In this document: positions 12,052 to 24,300 of the stretch, piece by piece
Position numbering within the stretch: the stretch's first letter is position 1
Layout: each line of letters starts with the position of its first letter
Assembly: GCA_013398615.1 (NCBI GenBank)
Contig: VZSR01001651.1
Span: 310,454-374,453, forward strand
Length of the DNA: 64,000 nucleotides
Origin: Brachypodius melanocephalos
Taxonomy: Eukaryota > Chordata > Aves > Passeriformes > Pycnonotidae
Direction of reading: 5' to 3'
Translations under genes and position numbers: made by a program
The notes under the pieces: model-generated
Database searches by the model: none
Seen by the model: only the letters and a program-made list of their open reading frames with translations
Told to the model about the DNA's origin: nothing

Positions 12052-15000
12052 TGCTAACTTTGTGTTCTAATAATAGTCGTGTTCCAGAGTTATACAAGTT
12101 TGGAGGCTGCTGCTGTTCCCTTACAACTGGCAATAATAAATAATATCATATTCCCTCAGCTTTGCCATTTCTTCCAAGTTTCATCCCCATGCAAATTGCT
12201 CCAGCATGTCCTAATCCCTGACGGGAGGGCAGAGGCATCAACAGCATTTATTTGCAGTTTATTTGTAGTTCCCTGCACGGGGAGGATTCAGCACATGCAT
12301 GAGGATGTGGCACTGGGAAGCTGTGACTCCTGTGTGCCACTTGTCCCTGCTGTAGGGCCACCACAGCAGGGCCAGGAGGTGCCTCTCATCCTGCCAGGGT
12401 GGCAGGAGCAGGGTCTGTGTCCCTGGAAATGCAGCCCTACCATCAGCATGTGCTTGGTTAGAGCATTTTTTGGAGGTTTTGGGTTTCGTTTGGATTTTTG
12501 CTTTCCCTTTGCAGGATCGGATGTGGCCCTGGCCCCTGTAGTGACATGTTTTATTACCAGTAGCTTCAATAATGTCAGCACAGGCCCAGACTGGAGCTGT
12601 CAGGAACTCAGCCTCTCCAGCAGCACAGCAAGCTGTGTAGTGTCACCACGGCAGTGATAAAGGGGGCTGGACCCCAGTGGGGCTCCCGGGGGGAACAGGG
12701 GTCAGGTTGGGTGCAGAGCCCCAGAATCCACTGGATGGGGGGCACAGAGAGCTCCCTTCCACACAAATGAACTTTTGGGCACCCCTCTCTGGGCTGTGTG
12801 ACCTCCAGCTCGTTACTGCCACGCAGATGCAGCTAATTGAGAAGGAGAGCAAGAGCCTGATCCAGCGGAGTCAAGGCCAATGAACATCATTCCCTGGCAC
12901 ACGAGGAACTACTGAACAGGGAGCTGCCAGCAGGCTGACATCTCCAGAGCTTACAGACTAATCTCATTAAACCCGACCAAAAAGCCTCTCAGAGCTGGGG
13001 GAGCCATGTCCAGCCAAAGCTGGGCTGGATTATTCACCTCTGGGGCTTTTCCACATGCCTGGTTCCCTGCCCCCCCCAGCAGCACAGGCAGGGGGGTGTG
13101 GCACCCCGGCTGCCAGGAGTGATTCAGCACAGGATGGGTGGCACCTGCCCAAAAACCCCGCTGTGCCAGGGTTTAGCCCACGAGAGCTCTTGGCTGCCCA
13201 GGTGGGGCTTGCACAGGGGCTCTTGCTGAGGTTCCTGATGAGCAGAACTTTCTGTCGCTGCCTCAGGTGCCCCCCAGCCCCTTCTTCCAGCAGAGCAGCT
13301 GTGGGATTCTTGGCTTCGGAGCTGCTTCAGGCTGCTTCTCCTCTGGGCGCTACACCAACATTCTCATCCCTCACTTCTCCCCTCTCCTGCTCCTGCCATC
13401 TGAGTCACAAGCAGATTTATGAAGTTTAAGAGCAGTGCTTGTGCAAGCTATGCTCCATAGCCTTGTCTTCCCACTCAAACAACCTGCTCTCACCCCCTTC
13501 CCTGGGGTTTGGGCAGAGGTACCAGAACTGGACCACAAAAGAGAGTTCTCCTTGGCAAAGCCACAGCAGGAGCTCTCCCTCACAGCAACTGAGGATTGCT
13601 GTCTCCTCCCCATGGTTCAGGTGCACAGGGCAGGGGAAGGTGGCTCTTGCTCAAACCAAGCAGTGAGACACGAGGAGCTGGAGGAATCCAGCCAAAGGAA
13701 CGGCTTTGCTCACTTCTGCTTTGGCTTCGTGTGTGAATGTTTTCTCTCAGCACTGGTTGATGAGTTTCAGACTGAGGGAATGTCAGGAAACGAAAGGGAG
13801 AAGGCTGTGACACATTGCACGATGTGCCAAGGAGCAGCGGTGACGCACAGCAGCTGGCAGGACCCTGGTGTGCACCTCACCTTTGCAGCCCCCACAGGAG
13901 CTGCCACCCTCACTCTGGCCCTCCCAGCACACCCACAGCTGCAGCTGCAGCTTCTCTGCTCACTCTCTCTCAGCAGCTGGGGCCATCCCCTGCTGCCCCA
14001 CACCCCCAGCATGGCACTGGCCAGGTCATATCAAGGGGACATGCAGAGGGGTTGTAGCAGAAACCTCTCCACACAGAGCAGGCCAGGAGGTGGCAGGAAA
14101 GCTGCCAGGGAGTGGCAGCTGCCCAGCACAGCTTGTCCCCAGGGCCACTGGCAGGCTGCAGATATTGGCCATGGCACAGGAGGGCAAGGTGCCACAGGAC
14201 CACGCTGAGTCCAGGGGAACATCCCTTCTGCTACCCCTATATGGATCATTGCCAGGGGCTTCTGACATGAGGCCATGAGATTTTGGCTTGATTTTATCTC
14301 CCAGCCTCAGGGTAGCAGAGCAAAGGTCCTGTTGGGCTCAGTGTGGGGCTGAGGCTGGTCCCTGGCTGACAAGTGGCCATGGACTACACACAAAAATGCT
14401 CTAAAGCTGACAGCACCAAATGTTTCTTCTCCACCTAGCACAGTTGTTTAGGATTCAGTAAGGAACAAAACTGCATCTTGTAGGTTTTAATAAAGCTCTT
14501 GGCGAACAGTTCAAACACCAGGGGGATAAGCTGGAGAGAGAGGTTGAATTTATGGGAGCGGGAGGAGATCGTTTGCTTTCTTAGGAACTGGAAAAGATTA
14601 ATAGTGTGCAAAGGCTCTTGGACTCATTCCTCACATAGCAGAATGGTTAGGAGACTTACTGGCTTGGTGTTCTTCATTATGCTTTCCCCAGGCAGCCTAG
14701 AGACTGTTTGGGCTGTGGAGAGGAGGACCAGGGAGAACAGGGAGTCATCCCATGTCAGCCCCAGTGAAGAGGTGGCTGTGGTGTGCTGGGGGACAGAGGG
14801 GAGCAGAATCTCAGGGTGCTTTGATGGGAAATTAAATAGATGCTTAATATTTCTGTGTGTTCTGATGTGTGGGGAGGCACTCGTACCTGGGGAGGTGGTG
14901 GGAGTATGGGGCAACAAGGCAGGTTCATCCTTCCAGCACATCCTCATTCCTGGACCCCGGGGTGCCAACAGCACTGAACTGTTCCGTAACAGGAATCTGC

Positions 15001-17043
15001 ACCCAGAGAAGGCCCAGTCTCTCTCCCACCACAGGCATTTTGCAATCACCATGTACCACGCTAGGTAAATCCTGAAGCAAATTAAAACTCAGGAAAAAAG
15101 ACAGGAATTTCTCAAGTTGGAGTGAACATCCCAAAGCTTCTTTCCAACAGCCAAAACTTGCTGCAAGCCTCACCTCACACAGTGCAGGGCAAGGATGAAA
15201 AGCCACTGGACACACAGGGGAAGGCACAAGATTAGACTTCCAGACAAGCCTAAGCCTGTGCTGGAGAGGCAGAGTGGATCAGGCATTGCTTCAACCCAAC
15301 ATTCAATCTCATTTCGCTCTGGGGTGACAGACAGCCCCTGTCCCCAGAGCTGCACCAATGCAGCACAGCCTGAGGCTGCAGCAGCTCCACACTCCCAACA
15401 GCCAGGACAGGACACAGCTCACAGCCTGAGCCACTGACCATGTGCCCTGCCCAGTCATCCCCTGTTGGAAGGAACAGACATCTCCCCAAAAACATCTCCC
15501 CAAACATGATGAGAGGATGGGCAGAGCCACTTTCCCTTGTTGGTCCCAGTCAGAGGAACACTGGACAGACCTCATGATTTCTCCAAGCTGCTGTAGCTGG
15601 GAATGTCCAAGCCAACAACCTGACACTTGGCCGGGTATAAATGTAGCATGGAATGTTTTCAAGACTCCATAGACAGCCCTGGAGCTGTCAGCTGTGGAAA
15701 ATAAATTTCTGTGGTATTTATGGATATCTGTTGTGCTCTAATTCAGGGGTGGAAGGCTGCAGTGGTACCTAAACATTTCACTGGGAGGCAGAAGCAGCTC
15801 TTGGGGAAGACATGATCAGTCTGAATTTTCAAATCATACTAGGAAATGGGTTTGCTCTTTCAGAGGATGAATGAAGAACTTGAGCAAAACTGCTAAACAT
15901 AAAAGTTCCAGACATCTGGAAAGAATTAGTCAGGAAGATGCTTGGGCCAGGGAGCTCAGGCAAGTTCAGGAGACACCTACTGCAGATCCACAGGAGGAGG
16001 GAGGGGGAGGGAAAGGGTTGGGGGGAAAAGCAGGAAGGGAGGATTGAAATTAAACCTCTGCAGGATGGGCAATGGAAACGGGCTCTGTCCACACGCAGAA
16101 CAGGCAGCCCTAGAGGGTCTGTGGGGTCACACCACACTGGCAAAGATCTCATCAGGCAGCTGCTCGTGCCTGTCCTTGCAAGGGCAGACCAGGGCTGTGT
16201 GCTGAGCATGTCCCACGTGGGAAACCTCATCACTGCTGCAGGCCAGATGTGTTCCCCACTCACTGCACATCCATCAGAGCAGCAGAATTTGCCCCTCCTT
16301 GGAGCTCAACAGGGAAAAAGCTGTGACATGTCACAAGCACTAGAGAAACACTGAGCCAAGATTAGGGAACAGAGCAAAAAAAGCCAGCTAACAGGTAGTG
16401 GAGAAAGTTTGCTGTGTTTTGGAGCAGATAAGTGCTCAGGCAGCCCCTCAGCAAAGTCACAAAGGAGTTCTGCTTCAGGCCAAGATGAAAGTCTCAAAGA
16501 ACAAGGACAAAAACCATAGGGACTTGTGAAACCCATGCTTGGTTTATTAAATAAATCACAAAGCTCTTAATAACATATTTCTGCCTCCGAGTCACTTCTC
16601 ACTTCAGTTCAGGTGCCAAATCCTTTGTCTTTTCCATAACTGTGGACTCTTGTAATACACTCAGCTTTGAAATCTGTTTCAAATCCATCAGCTTACACTG
16701 AAGCAAAGCTTTTGGGTTTGTTTTGGAAGTCTGATGTTACCAACAGCAGGTCCTCATTTCTAAGCAGAGCTGCAAAGGCCCTGCTGCACCAGAAGCCAGA
16801 ACTCACCCCTATGGGAGGAAGCAAAACAGCCATATACAAGTCAGGTGCTCCTTGTAAATGTTTGTGGGCATTTGAATTTAGTAACTGAATTGAGTTTGTG
16901 CTTTTCCTGTAAGTGAAGAATAACTCTTTCCCAATGGAGTTAGTAGCAGGTAAAGCTGGAAATCAAAGTGTGAGCTTTGTGTTTCCTGACAATTTCCCTT
17001 TAACAAGGTAGCTCCAGCTGCTAACCGCATTTTATTGCATTCC

Positions 17044-17545
17044 TCAAAGACAGATCTCTGTGCAAGAATACTTTAAGAGCTCCACTCCAAAAATAAAGGT
17101 ACTTGGATTTATTTTTATGGTTACATGTATTTTACCAGTTGGTCTCAGAGCCCTCAGTGCTGCCATACCCACAGCCCCACTAAGGTACTGCACAGGCTGG
17201 AGTCCCTTGGTACCATGATGATTTTTTGCTTTTTCTTTTATATACCTTTCATATACCTTTTCTGTATTCTCAGTGCTCTCAGCATACATACTTGTAATCC
17301 CTTTAGTCTGATAACTTAACATAGTCCTGGTATTCTGTTAAGCCAGAAAACCAAACATCCTGAAGATCTTGCAGCTGAAAGCCGGAAAGCCCTGTGCTAT
17401 CTTGAAAAACCAAAGCCCTTCTAAAATACATCCTATAAACTAAGATTAAGCCCATCCAAGAGGGAATACTTGGAGATGAGAAAATACCATGCTGTTCATT
17501 CAAGCCTCTCATTGAAGCATCTTTAGTAGCTATACTAATTTGCAA
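17044..17545 (-). other. AT-rich segment with two overlapping open frames, possible old transposon
   Basis: Minus-strand frames at 17,303-17,545 (80 codons) and 17,044-17,322 (92 codons) overlap by 20 bp. Composition is AT-rich compared with the GC-rich flanks. A TATA-like GGTATATAAAAG and a downstream AAATAAATCC lie on the same strand, as in an LTR. I recognise neither peptide. It may be a decayed retroelement or a chance open stretch. Confidence 0.25.
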
Positions 17546-19374
17546 AATCTATCAAATTGTCTATGCAATCTATCAGGTGTACATTTCAGCACACTCCCCT
17601 TTGATGAAGTGTCACACCATAAGGATATTTATTAAATACCAAGATAAAACCCCTTTATCCCTTAACTCTGTCTGGCTCTTGATTTTAGGACCAAGGAAAA
17701 GGCATCACCCTGATCTCACATTTGGCTCCCCAGGCAGCTGCTGCTCTTTCTCACCTCCCTCCTGTCTCGGCCCTCAGGAAGGTGCTGAAATCTGGCACAG
17801 ACATATCTCTGTGCTGTGAGCAGGTGTCTGACTCAGCCATTCAGGCTGCCAGGCAAGGAGGAGCAGGAGTGGCCTTTCCACCTGCCTGCTGACACGTGTG
17901 AGTGACACTGCAAGGCTGTGACAGTTCTGGTTTCTCTTTTTCCTTGCCAAAGTCGGGATGATTAATACATGGGAAATGTAGATTTTGAGTTTGGACTTGG
18001 GTGTTTATTAATTCTTATCCATATGACAGCCTCGCAAGCTGTGAGTTCTGCAGTACCTCCAGTTAACAAGGTGCAAAATGGAGAGCTTCTAACTCTTTCC
18101 AAGGTTATCTAAGTGAAAATTACCCAATAATGAGGTGAGACCTATATTATTTATACTTTTGACCCAATAATGACCACCCAAGGCTCACAATGAGGACCTT
18201 TCTCACCCAGTTACAGAAAGCCACCCAAACCCGTGAAGAAGAAGGAAAGAGGTGAAGAAGAAAGGCTCAGACAATACCCAAAATCCTCCATCTTGACTCA
18301 CATGTGTTACTATATACTAAAACCCCAAATCTAGATTTCCAGAATTCCAACAAATGCCCACCCTGGCTCTGTTCAGAGGGGAACCCTCTAACCCCTCAGT
18401 GACTCCTGGGCAAATGCCAGCTGAAGGAAGCTCTGCACACAGGAGGAACAGTGTCCTTGTTAGCAATGGGGGCCCTGGCACCCTGACAGAACATCCAGAC
18501 CTGCAATGGAACAAGTCCACAGCTGATCCCTATTAGAGAGCTCTGATGCAGAGACTCACTGCACCCTGCAGAACGCTGCAGACAAATGCAACTGATGACA
18601 TGGCCCATCAAGCAGGAACAGCACAGAGCAATTAATCACAACAAAACTTCAATGAGCACCTCGTTCACCCCATTTCAGTCAGTCAGTCAGGGCATGACCA
18701 CTTTCAATGCAGAAAGCTCCCTCAGCACTTTTAACAGGGCTGTTGTTAACACAAAGACATCAGGGGCCAAGCATCTGGGAGAAGCAGAAGGGCCACCACC
18801 GAACTGTGCTAAACATCTTCCAGAATTTAAATCTATTTGTTCATGGTGCAGCTGTCCTGAAGAGAGGCTGACAGAAGAGGGGTGTGGAAGGGTTGTACAG
18901 AATGCACACATGCAAAGACAATTCTGCGTCCAACCTCACCAGGATCTCCTCTCCAGGATCTCACCAGGTTTGTGATGATCCAGCAAGGCCTGAGCAGGGA
19001 TGACACCCCTGACTCACCCTGAGCCATCACCCATGCTCCAAACCCTCTGCAAGGAGCACAAGGCTGTAGGGCCACGTGAGCCCTGCCAGGAGCAGAACCC
19101 ACCCTGGGCACGGCACCCAGAGCCAGGAGTTGGTTTTTTTAACATGTGCTTTCCTTTGCAATTAGAACTGTGTGTGAAGAACTGCAATTAGGACTCATGA
19201 AGCCCCTATTCCTGATGGGAGCACTGGCAGCCCTACCCCAGCACTTCCCCACCCCTGGCACCCCCAGCAGTGCTGTTTGCAGTGCCCTCAGGTGGCCACG
19301 GCGACATCCCGGGTTGGGGACACAGAACCGTGAGCACAAACACACCCAAAGACACAATGTGACTGATGGAATTC

Positions 19375-19380
19375 TTTATT
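19375..19380 (-). terminator. AIRIM: AIRIM polyadenylation signal
   Basis: AATAAA on the minus strand in the context GCCAATAAAGAATTC, about 735 nt downstream of the AIRIM stop codon. It is the most plausible end of the 3' UTR, which would run 20,114-19,360. Assignment rests on position only. Confidence 0.55.
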
Positions 19381-19675
19381 GGCTTTCTCGGAGAGACTGC
19401 AGCTCCTTAACAAAGACATAATTTAGAGACAAACACCTCCCTGCTTCCCGGGAATGGTCAGAGGATCAGTGCCACGGCCCACAAAAGGTCTCCCTAAACT
19501 GTCAGCAGCAGACACCAGAGAGTGGTATTTTAACACTGATTTCTGTGGTGACAGAGCAGTGTTCTGTAACACCCTTGAAAACTGCCCTGTCAAAACTCAG
19601 GCATCTGTGCACCTCCATAATTATATTTTCAACCCAGATTTGACTCCTTGCTTCTCCATGCCCAGGTGGGATAAA

Positions 19676-19773
19676 TACAAACACACTGCTCAAGGACATG
19701 AGGTGACCAATGTTTTAAAGCCCTAATCTGACATATTTTCTTGATTTGTAAGGACAAAGTCCAAATATCTTTC
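19676..19773 (+). repeat. Dispersed repeat, copy 1 (AIRIM 3' UTR region)
   Basis: About 98 bp that clearly match 24,357-24,461 in the same orientation. Shared blocks include CTAATCTGACATATTT and an AAGGAC run followed by CCAAATA. This copy lies in the presumed AIRIM 3' untranslated region, antisense to that gene. It may be an unnamed interspersed repeat. Confidence 0.7.
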
Positions 19774-20114
19774 ACAGCACACCAGCCTGAAGGACTCTGT
19801 TACACATCTGCAGCACCTCATGTAAGTATCAACATTTTTTCCATGATACAAAGCATCCATGTCAAGAGAAGTTCCACAGCTGGAGGTGACTCCCTTCTAT
19901 CCTCATGGCTCTTCTGGCTCAGCCTCTTCTTCAGAGAGCAGAAGAGCCTTTCAATTCCACTTGAAAATGGCATAGTTAAAGCATTTCATGCTGAGGCCAA
20001 GACTCAACTCATTCAGCTTCCAAGAAGCACCTGGAGAGCTCCCTCAGTTCCTCATCCCCTTTGCAGCATGGCAGAACACACCAGAAGCTGCTCGGTGCCA
20101 TCCCTGCTGCCCTG

Positions 20115-21273
20115 TCAGGAGCCAGGTGAGCAGCTCACCTCCCGATGGTTCTCCACGAACAGTGAGACCTTCAGGAGTGTATCTGAGACAGAGAGAAAGC
20201 AACAGCCCTGTCAGCTTAATGTGCTTTACCTGAATCCTGTACCCATAAAAACTTGTTTCTAAAGGCAACAAAAGAAAGCGTGGGTAAAACTGACTGAATG
20301 GAACGGGTCACTGAGCCCTTGCTGCACTGTGAGGGAGGATGATGCTTCCAGCTGTGCCCAGGTGTGATGGTGAGTATTTTTAACTGATACTGACCAAGAT
20401 GTCAGAGCAAGTCACAAAGATTGACTAGGTAGGGTCACCCACTGCTGCTGAGAGCAGCACAGCCAGCATGGCCGGGCCTGTCCCCAGGGGACATCAGCAG
20501 AGCCCTGGGAAAAACCCCACAGCTCTTTGCACACAGAACTACCTTGAACGACGCTGTCTTCTTTGCAGCGCTCCAAAATCCTCTCCCAGGCCTGCGGGAG
20601 GGCTTCCACGTCTGCCAGGCTGTCCAAGCTGACGCGCTGCAGGAGCAGTTTGCTCTCCAAGTACCTTCGTGCCCATTAAGGACAACAAAAAGAAAACAGC
20701 ATCCCCAGCGCTGCCCTGACACCCCCAGCGCTGCCCTGACACCCCCAGAACAGGATACAGGTGCCGGTAGTAGCGTTCCACGTCCTGCAGCCCTTCCAAC
20801 ACATCGGCCAGCGAGGGGCAGCGCGGTCCACGCCGCAGAACGGCCGCCAGCCCCAGCTCGGCCGCGCCCCGCTCCTCGTACAGCCGCAGCACGGCGGTGC
20901 CGCCGGCCCCCACGGCGTCCCGCACGGCTCGGAGCTCCTCCCTGCCGGCACAGCAGGGTCAGCCGGGCCCTCACACCCTGCCCGCCCGGCCCCGGCCGCC
21001 TCCTCACCGCCGCCCGCCCAGCTGCTCCAGCAGCGCCTCGGCCGCGCCGCGCTGCTTCTGCCACAGCCGCGCCCGCAGCTCCGGGAAGGCGCCGAGCGGC
21101 GTCGCGTCCCACGGCAGCCGCCGCACCGCCCGCATCTGCGCCGCCAGCGCGGCCAGCGAGCCCAGCAGGGGGGTCGAGGCTTCCAGAGCCGCCCGCGCCG
21201 CCTCCTCTGCCCGCGCCACCGCCTCCGCCCAGGCCCTGAGCGCCACCGCCACCGCCGCCATCACGGCCGCCAT
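20115..21273 (-). CDS. AIRIM: AIRIM (C1orf109), AFG2-interacting ribosome maturation factor
   Basis: Four coding exons on the minus strand: 21273-21008, 20941-20759, 20664-20543 and 20182-20115. They total 639 nt (212 aa plus stop), close to human C1orf109 at about 203 aa. All junctions are GT-AG and phases join cleanly. Family blocks as I recall them: LGGRREELRAVRDAV (exons 1-2), SLADVLEGLQDVERYYRHLY (exons 2-3), ALPQAWERILE (exon 3) and DTLLKVSLFVEN (exon 4). The protein is mostly helical with no signal peptide or membrane segment. In human it joins the AFG2A-AFG2B-CINP complex, which recycles factors from pre-60S ribosomes. The start at 21,273 has a good Kozak context (GCGGCCATGG); a second in-frame ATG follows four codons later. 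Exon 1 is alanine- and GC-rich because it lies in the CpG island. It is divergent from CDCA8, with 110 bp between start codons. Confidence 0.93.
20703..20748. repeat. 20-bp tandem duplication in AIRIM intron 2
   Basis: Two exact copies of a 20-bp unit containing CAGCGCTGCCCTGACACCCC, with the start of a third, lie in the 94-bp intron between exons 2 and 3 (20,665-20,758). They occupy about half of it. Confidence 0.9.
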
Positions 21274-21383
21274 GGCCGCTCCCGCCCGGCGCGCTCCAGT
21301 TGCGTCATCAGTCCGCGCCGCGCCGCCATTGGCGGGCCGGGCCGGCGGTTGGTTCGAACGCGCCCGCCCGCAGCAGCTCCGCC
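21274..21383. promoter_or_regulatory. Bidirectional CpG-island promoter of AIRIM and CDCA8
   Basis: The 110 bp between the two start codons are very GC-rich and form the centre of a CpG island covering about 20.8-21.6 kb. Visible elements are a CRE/ATF-like TGCGTCA at 21,301, an inverted CCAAT box (ATTGG, 21,328-21,332) and TTCGAA at 21,353-21,358. TTCGAA is one of the accepted variants of the cell-cycle homology region (CHR). CCAAT plus a CHR at this short spacing is typical of G2/M genes bound by NF-Y and DREAM/MuvB, which fits CDCA8. No TATA box is seen. AIRIM would share the same open region. Confidence 0.75.
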
Positions 21384-24300
21384 ATGGCGCCCGCCAGGAA
21401 GAAGGGAGGCTCCAGCTCCCGCGGCAGGAAACTGGCGGCCTTCCTCAAGGACTTCGACCGCGAAGGTAGGAGAGGGAGAGGGATAGGGAGAAGGAGAAGG
21501 AGGGGAAAGCGAAGCGGGAGCGGGAGAGAGGGAACGCGCCTGGCCGCGGGCCGGGCTAACGCCGCGTGTCCCCGCAGTGAACCGGCGGCTGGAGCGGCTG
21601 CGGGCTGACGGGGAGTGCCTGGTGAAGGAGATCGAGAACCTGTACGATATGGCCATCCTGAGGCTGCCGATGGAGCTCCGCCAGATGAACTGGCTCGAGT
21701 ACTACGGTGCGGAGCGGGGCTGGGCTGGGGGAGCGCCTTCCCTGTGGATAATAAACCCCAACGGGAACAAGGGAAGTAGCTGCGATCTACCGTGCCCGAA
21801 GCATCCCACGGGCTGTCCGGGGGTGCTGCTCCTGTTCTCTAGGGCTGGAAACTGGTTTGTGCTGGGTTTTGCACCCCGATGGTGACAGCCCTGCTGTGTG
21901 AGCTGTCCCGGCCGTGTCTTGATTTGTCTGAAATGTTTTCTTTCTAGCTAAACAAGGAAGCGGAAAGACGCTGGAGGAGGTGGCTATGGTAGGTTTCCAG
22001 CACAAACATAAAGCTCTCTAGAGCCATCACACACTGCTCCTCACGCTGGAGCGTCGCAAGAGAAACAGATCAATATTTTCGCAAATGTTTTTTTGAAATT
22101 TAGCAGTAAGAGATGCCCTTTGTATCAAACCTGGGATTTATGTGGTCCTGCTGCTCCCTGTTGATCTTTCCTTATCTGCTAGATTACACTCCCAAATCCC
22201 TGAGAGCACATGCACTTTGCAGTAAAAGAAAGCTGTTTTTTCCAAAAATTTCCAAACTGGTTGAGCAGCAGGGCATAGGCAAGGCACACCCGCAGCTGCC
22301 AGCCAGGCACTGAGCCCTGAGGGGTGCAGAGATGCATGAAAGGGCCCAGTTCGAGCACAACAGCAAACGTGGAGCTGATCTGGCTGTAAAATTATTGGGG
22401 GTTTGTGTTGGAATTTTACAGATTTGACTTAAAAGAACTTTGGGCTGCCAACAATCCCAATGGTGCCACGAGTATTTTTAATTTTAGGCAGACTTGGAGA
22501 TAGCAGAAATAGACAAGCTGACAGCAGGAGTTATCAATGGCCCGTTCGAAATTGTCAAGAAAGGTGAGTTTAAGCATTGTGGTGTGGTTGGTGAGGTGGA
22601 AGCATGTTGTTGTTACTTAATGTGAATAATAATTCAGTTCTTGCTCACATCCCTCAGTAAGTTTAAACCAGGAAAATAATCCTATTTTTATCCCTAGTAC
22701 CTGCAGTACCTCTAATTAATTTCATTAAAACATTCAAAATAATCCAAAGTAGTGCTCTGTCAACTATTAGGATTGCATTGGAATTTGGATTTCTGAAGCA
22801 AATTGTTGCCTAAACTTCCTGTAGCTGTTTGCCCCCTCTGCTAAATAATGATTCAAAGTTCTTATTTGCTTATCTTTCCAGGGGATAAATTCAAAAGGAG
22901 TGTTGAAGCCATTGAGGAAGCAGAGGCTCCATCACTTCCTCTGCCAAAGAAATCCAGAGTTGACAGCCAGTGTCCTTCAGAGACAGAGGCTGAGAACGTG
23001 AATCCAAGAACTGCCAAGGTGAATAGCTGTTCTCTGGGGTGGCATTATTTTCAGGATATAAATTCCTGACTGAGCTGGTGACTAGGGCTGTCCAGGATGC
23101 TCTGAGGGGGACTTCAAACAGCTGCTGCTTCCCAGAGAATTCTCACGACGGGGGAAGGTCCCAAAGGCTTGAAAGGTGTTTGTTGTGGGCTCTTGTGCCA
23201 TGGAAAGGGACTGGGCCAAACATTTGGTGTGGAAGCACCTGTTCGTGTGTACTCAGCTGTCCCATGAGAGTGAAGTTACTGATCTAAGTGAGTGATGTGT
23301 GCTTCAGGTGAAGGCATCTGCCAAAAAGCCACCCGTGGCCAGAAGACCCCCCTCAGCGAGAGTGAAGCGCATGAGCAAGAGGTAACGAGGATATCTCTGT
23401 CTCACCTCTAGAAATGAGAGTGTTAATATAAGTATCTCTCTTTGGTGGGATGGACTTTGGCTTAATAGTGGTGGTGGGGAGAGTGGTGCCACGCTAGAGG
23501 GAAAAACTTACGTGAATGAAAGATGGACAACTGCCTGTCCTGTGAGAACAAGCTGTCCCCAGTTTTGGGGGTCACTGGTTGGTAATAACCCCTGGATTTA
23601 GTGGTGGTCACCTTTGACAAGTCCCTGTACATTTGTTAACGGTCATCTTACAAGCAGATGTTTATTTCTCTTTAACAGATCAAGTAAAAACAGCTTTATC
23701 ACTCCAGCTACTGGCAGAATGGTTGATATCTGTGCTCGGGGAGGCACCTCCATGGTCACACCCAGATTTGATTCCAGGTTTGTTAACAGAGAAAATAAAC
23801 ACATTTCCCTCCTATCTCTGATACAACCTGCTTTACACCATCTCTGCCACACAACCTTTAGTGACTCTTTGGACCCGAAACAAAACATTTGGACTAGATT
23901 TGCTGTGAGCAAACATCTCTCACTCCTAACTTGTCTTTTCAGGGTGTTCAAGACGCCGGGCCTGCGCACGCCGGCGCTCCACGAGCGCGTTTACACCATC
24001 TCTGCCAACGGCAGCCCCCTCGCCGACACCGGGGACGCTGTCCTCACCCTGCCCCTCGGCGGGGGGGAGGTAATTCCTACCCCTTCACCTGCTCAGCCAG
24101 GCCTGGAGGGGTGCACAGGCACCTCTGGTTGCCTCAGCAACTTCAGTTCATCCTCTCTCGTCTCTTTAGATGTGCCACTCCTAAACCAGTAAATTATTGA
24201 GGGGTTGGTTGAGGTTAAAAAGAGCCTTAAGAGACTTTAGCCAGAAGTGGGACCTGCTCATGGTTGAAACAGAACAGGAGGATGTTTCCCTGTGCATTCC

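Larger units (their letters stand above)
6876..19374. other. Intergenic DNA, no gene recognised
   Basis: No conserved coding exon was recognised on either strand. The longest open frame (plus strand, 13,435-14,208) has no recognisable domain and no splice context. The stretch contains an A18 run, a 28-bp tandem duplication near 10.9 kb, two palindromes (9,792 and 12,034) and an AT-rich segment near 17.0-17.5 kb that resembles old transposon sequence. A TATA-like GGTATAAATG with AATAAA about 60 bp later near 15.63-15.71 kb could be another LTR remnant, but no ends are visible. Confidence 0.6.

Noticed and set aside
13435..14208. 257-codon plus-strand open frame
   Set aside because: Composition is Leu/Ser/Gln-rich and unstructured, with no recognisable family. 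Competing frames are open on the other strand.
1..19374. Search for RSPO1 coding exons, expected neighbour by human synteny
   Set aside because: No furin-like cysteine-rich or thrombospondin segment was found on either strand.
20435..21112. 225-codon minus-strand frame over AIRIM
   Set aside because: It starts out of frame in exon 1 and reads through introns. The spliced four-exon model explains the conserved blocks.
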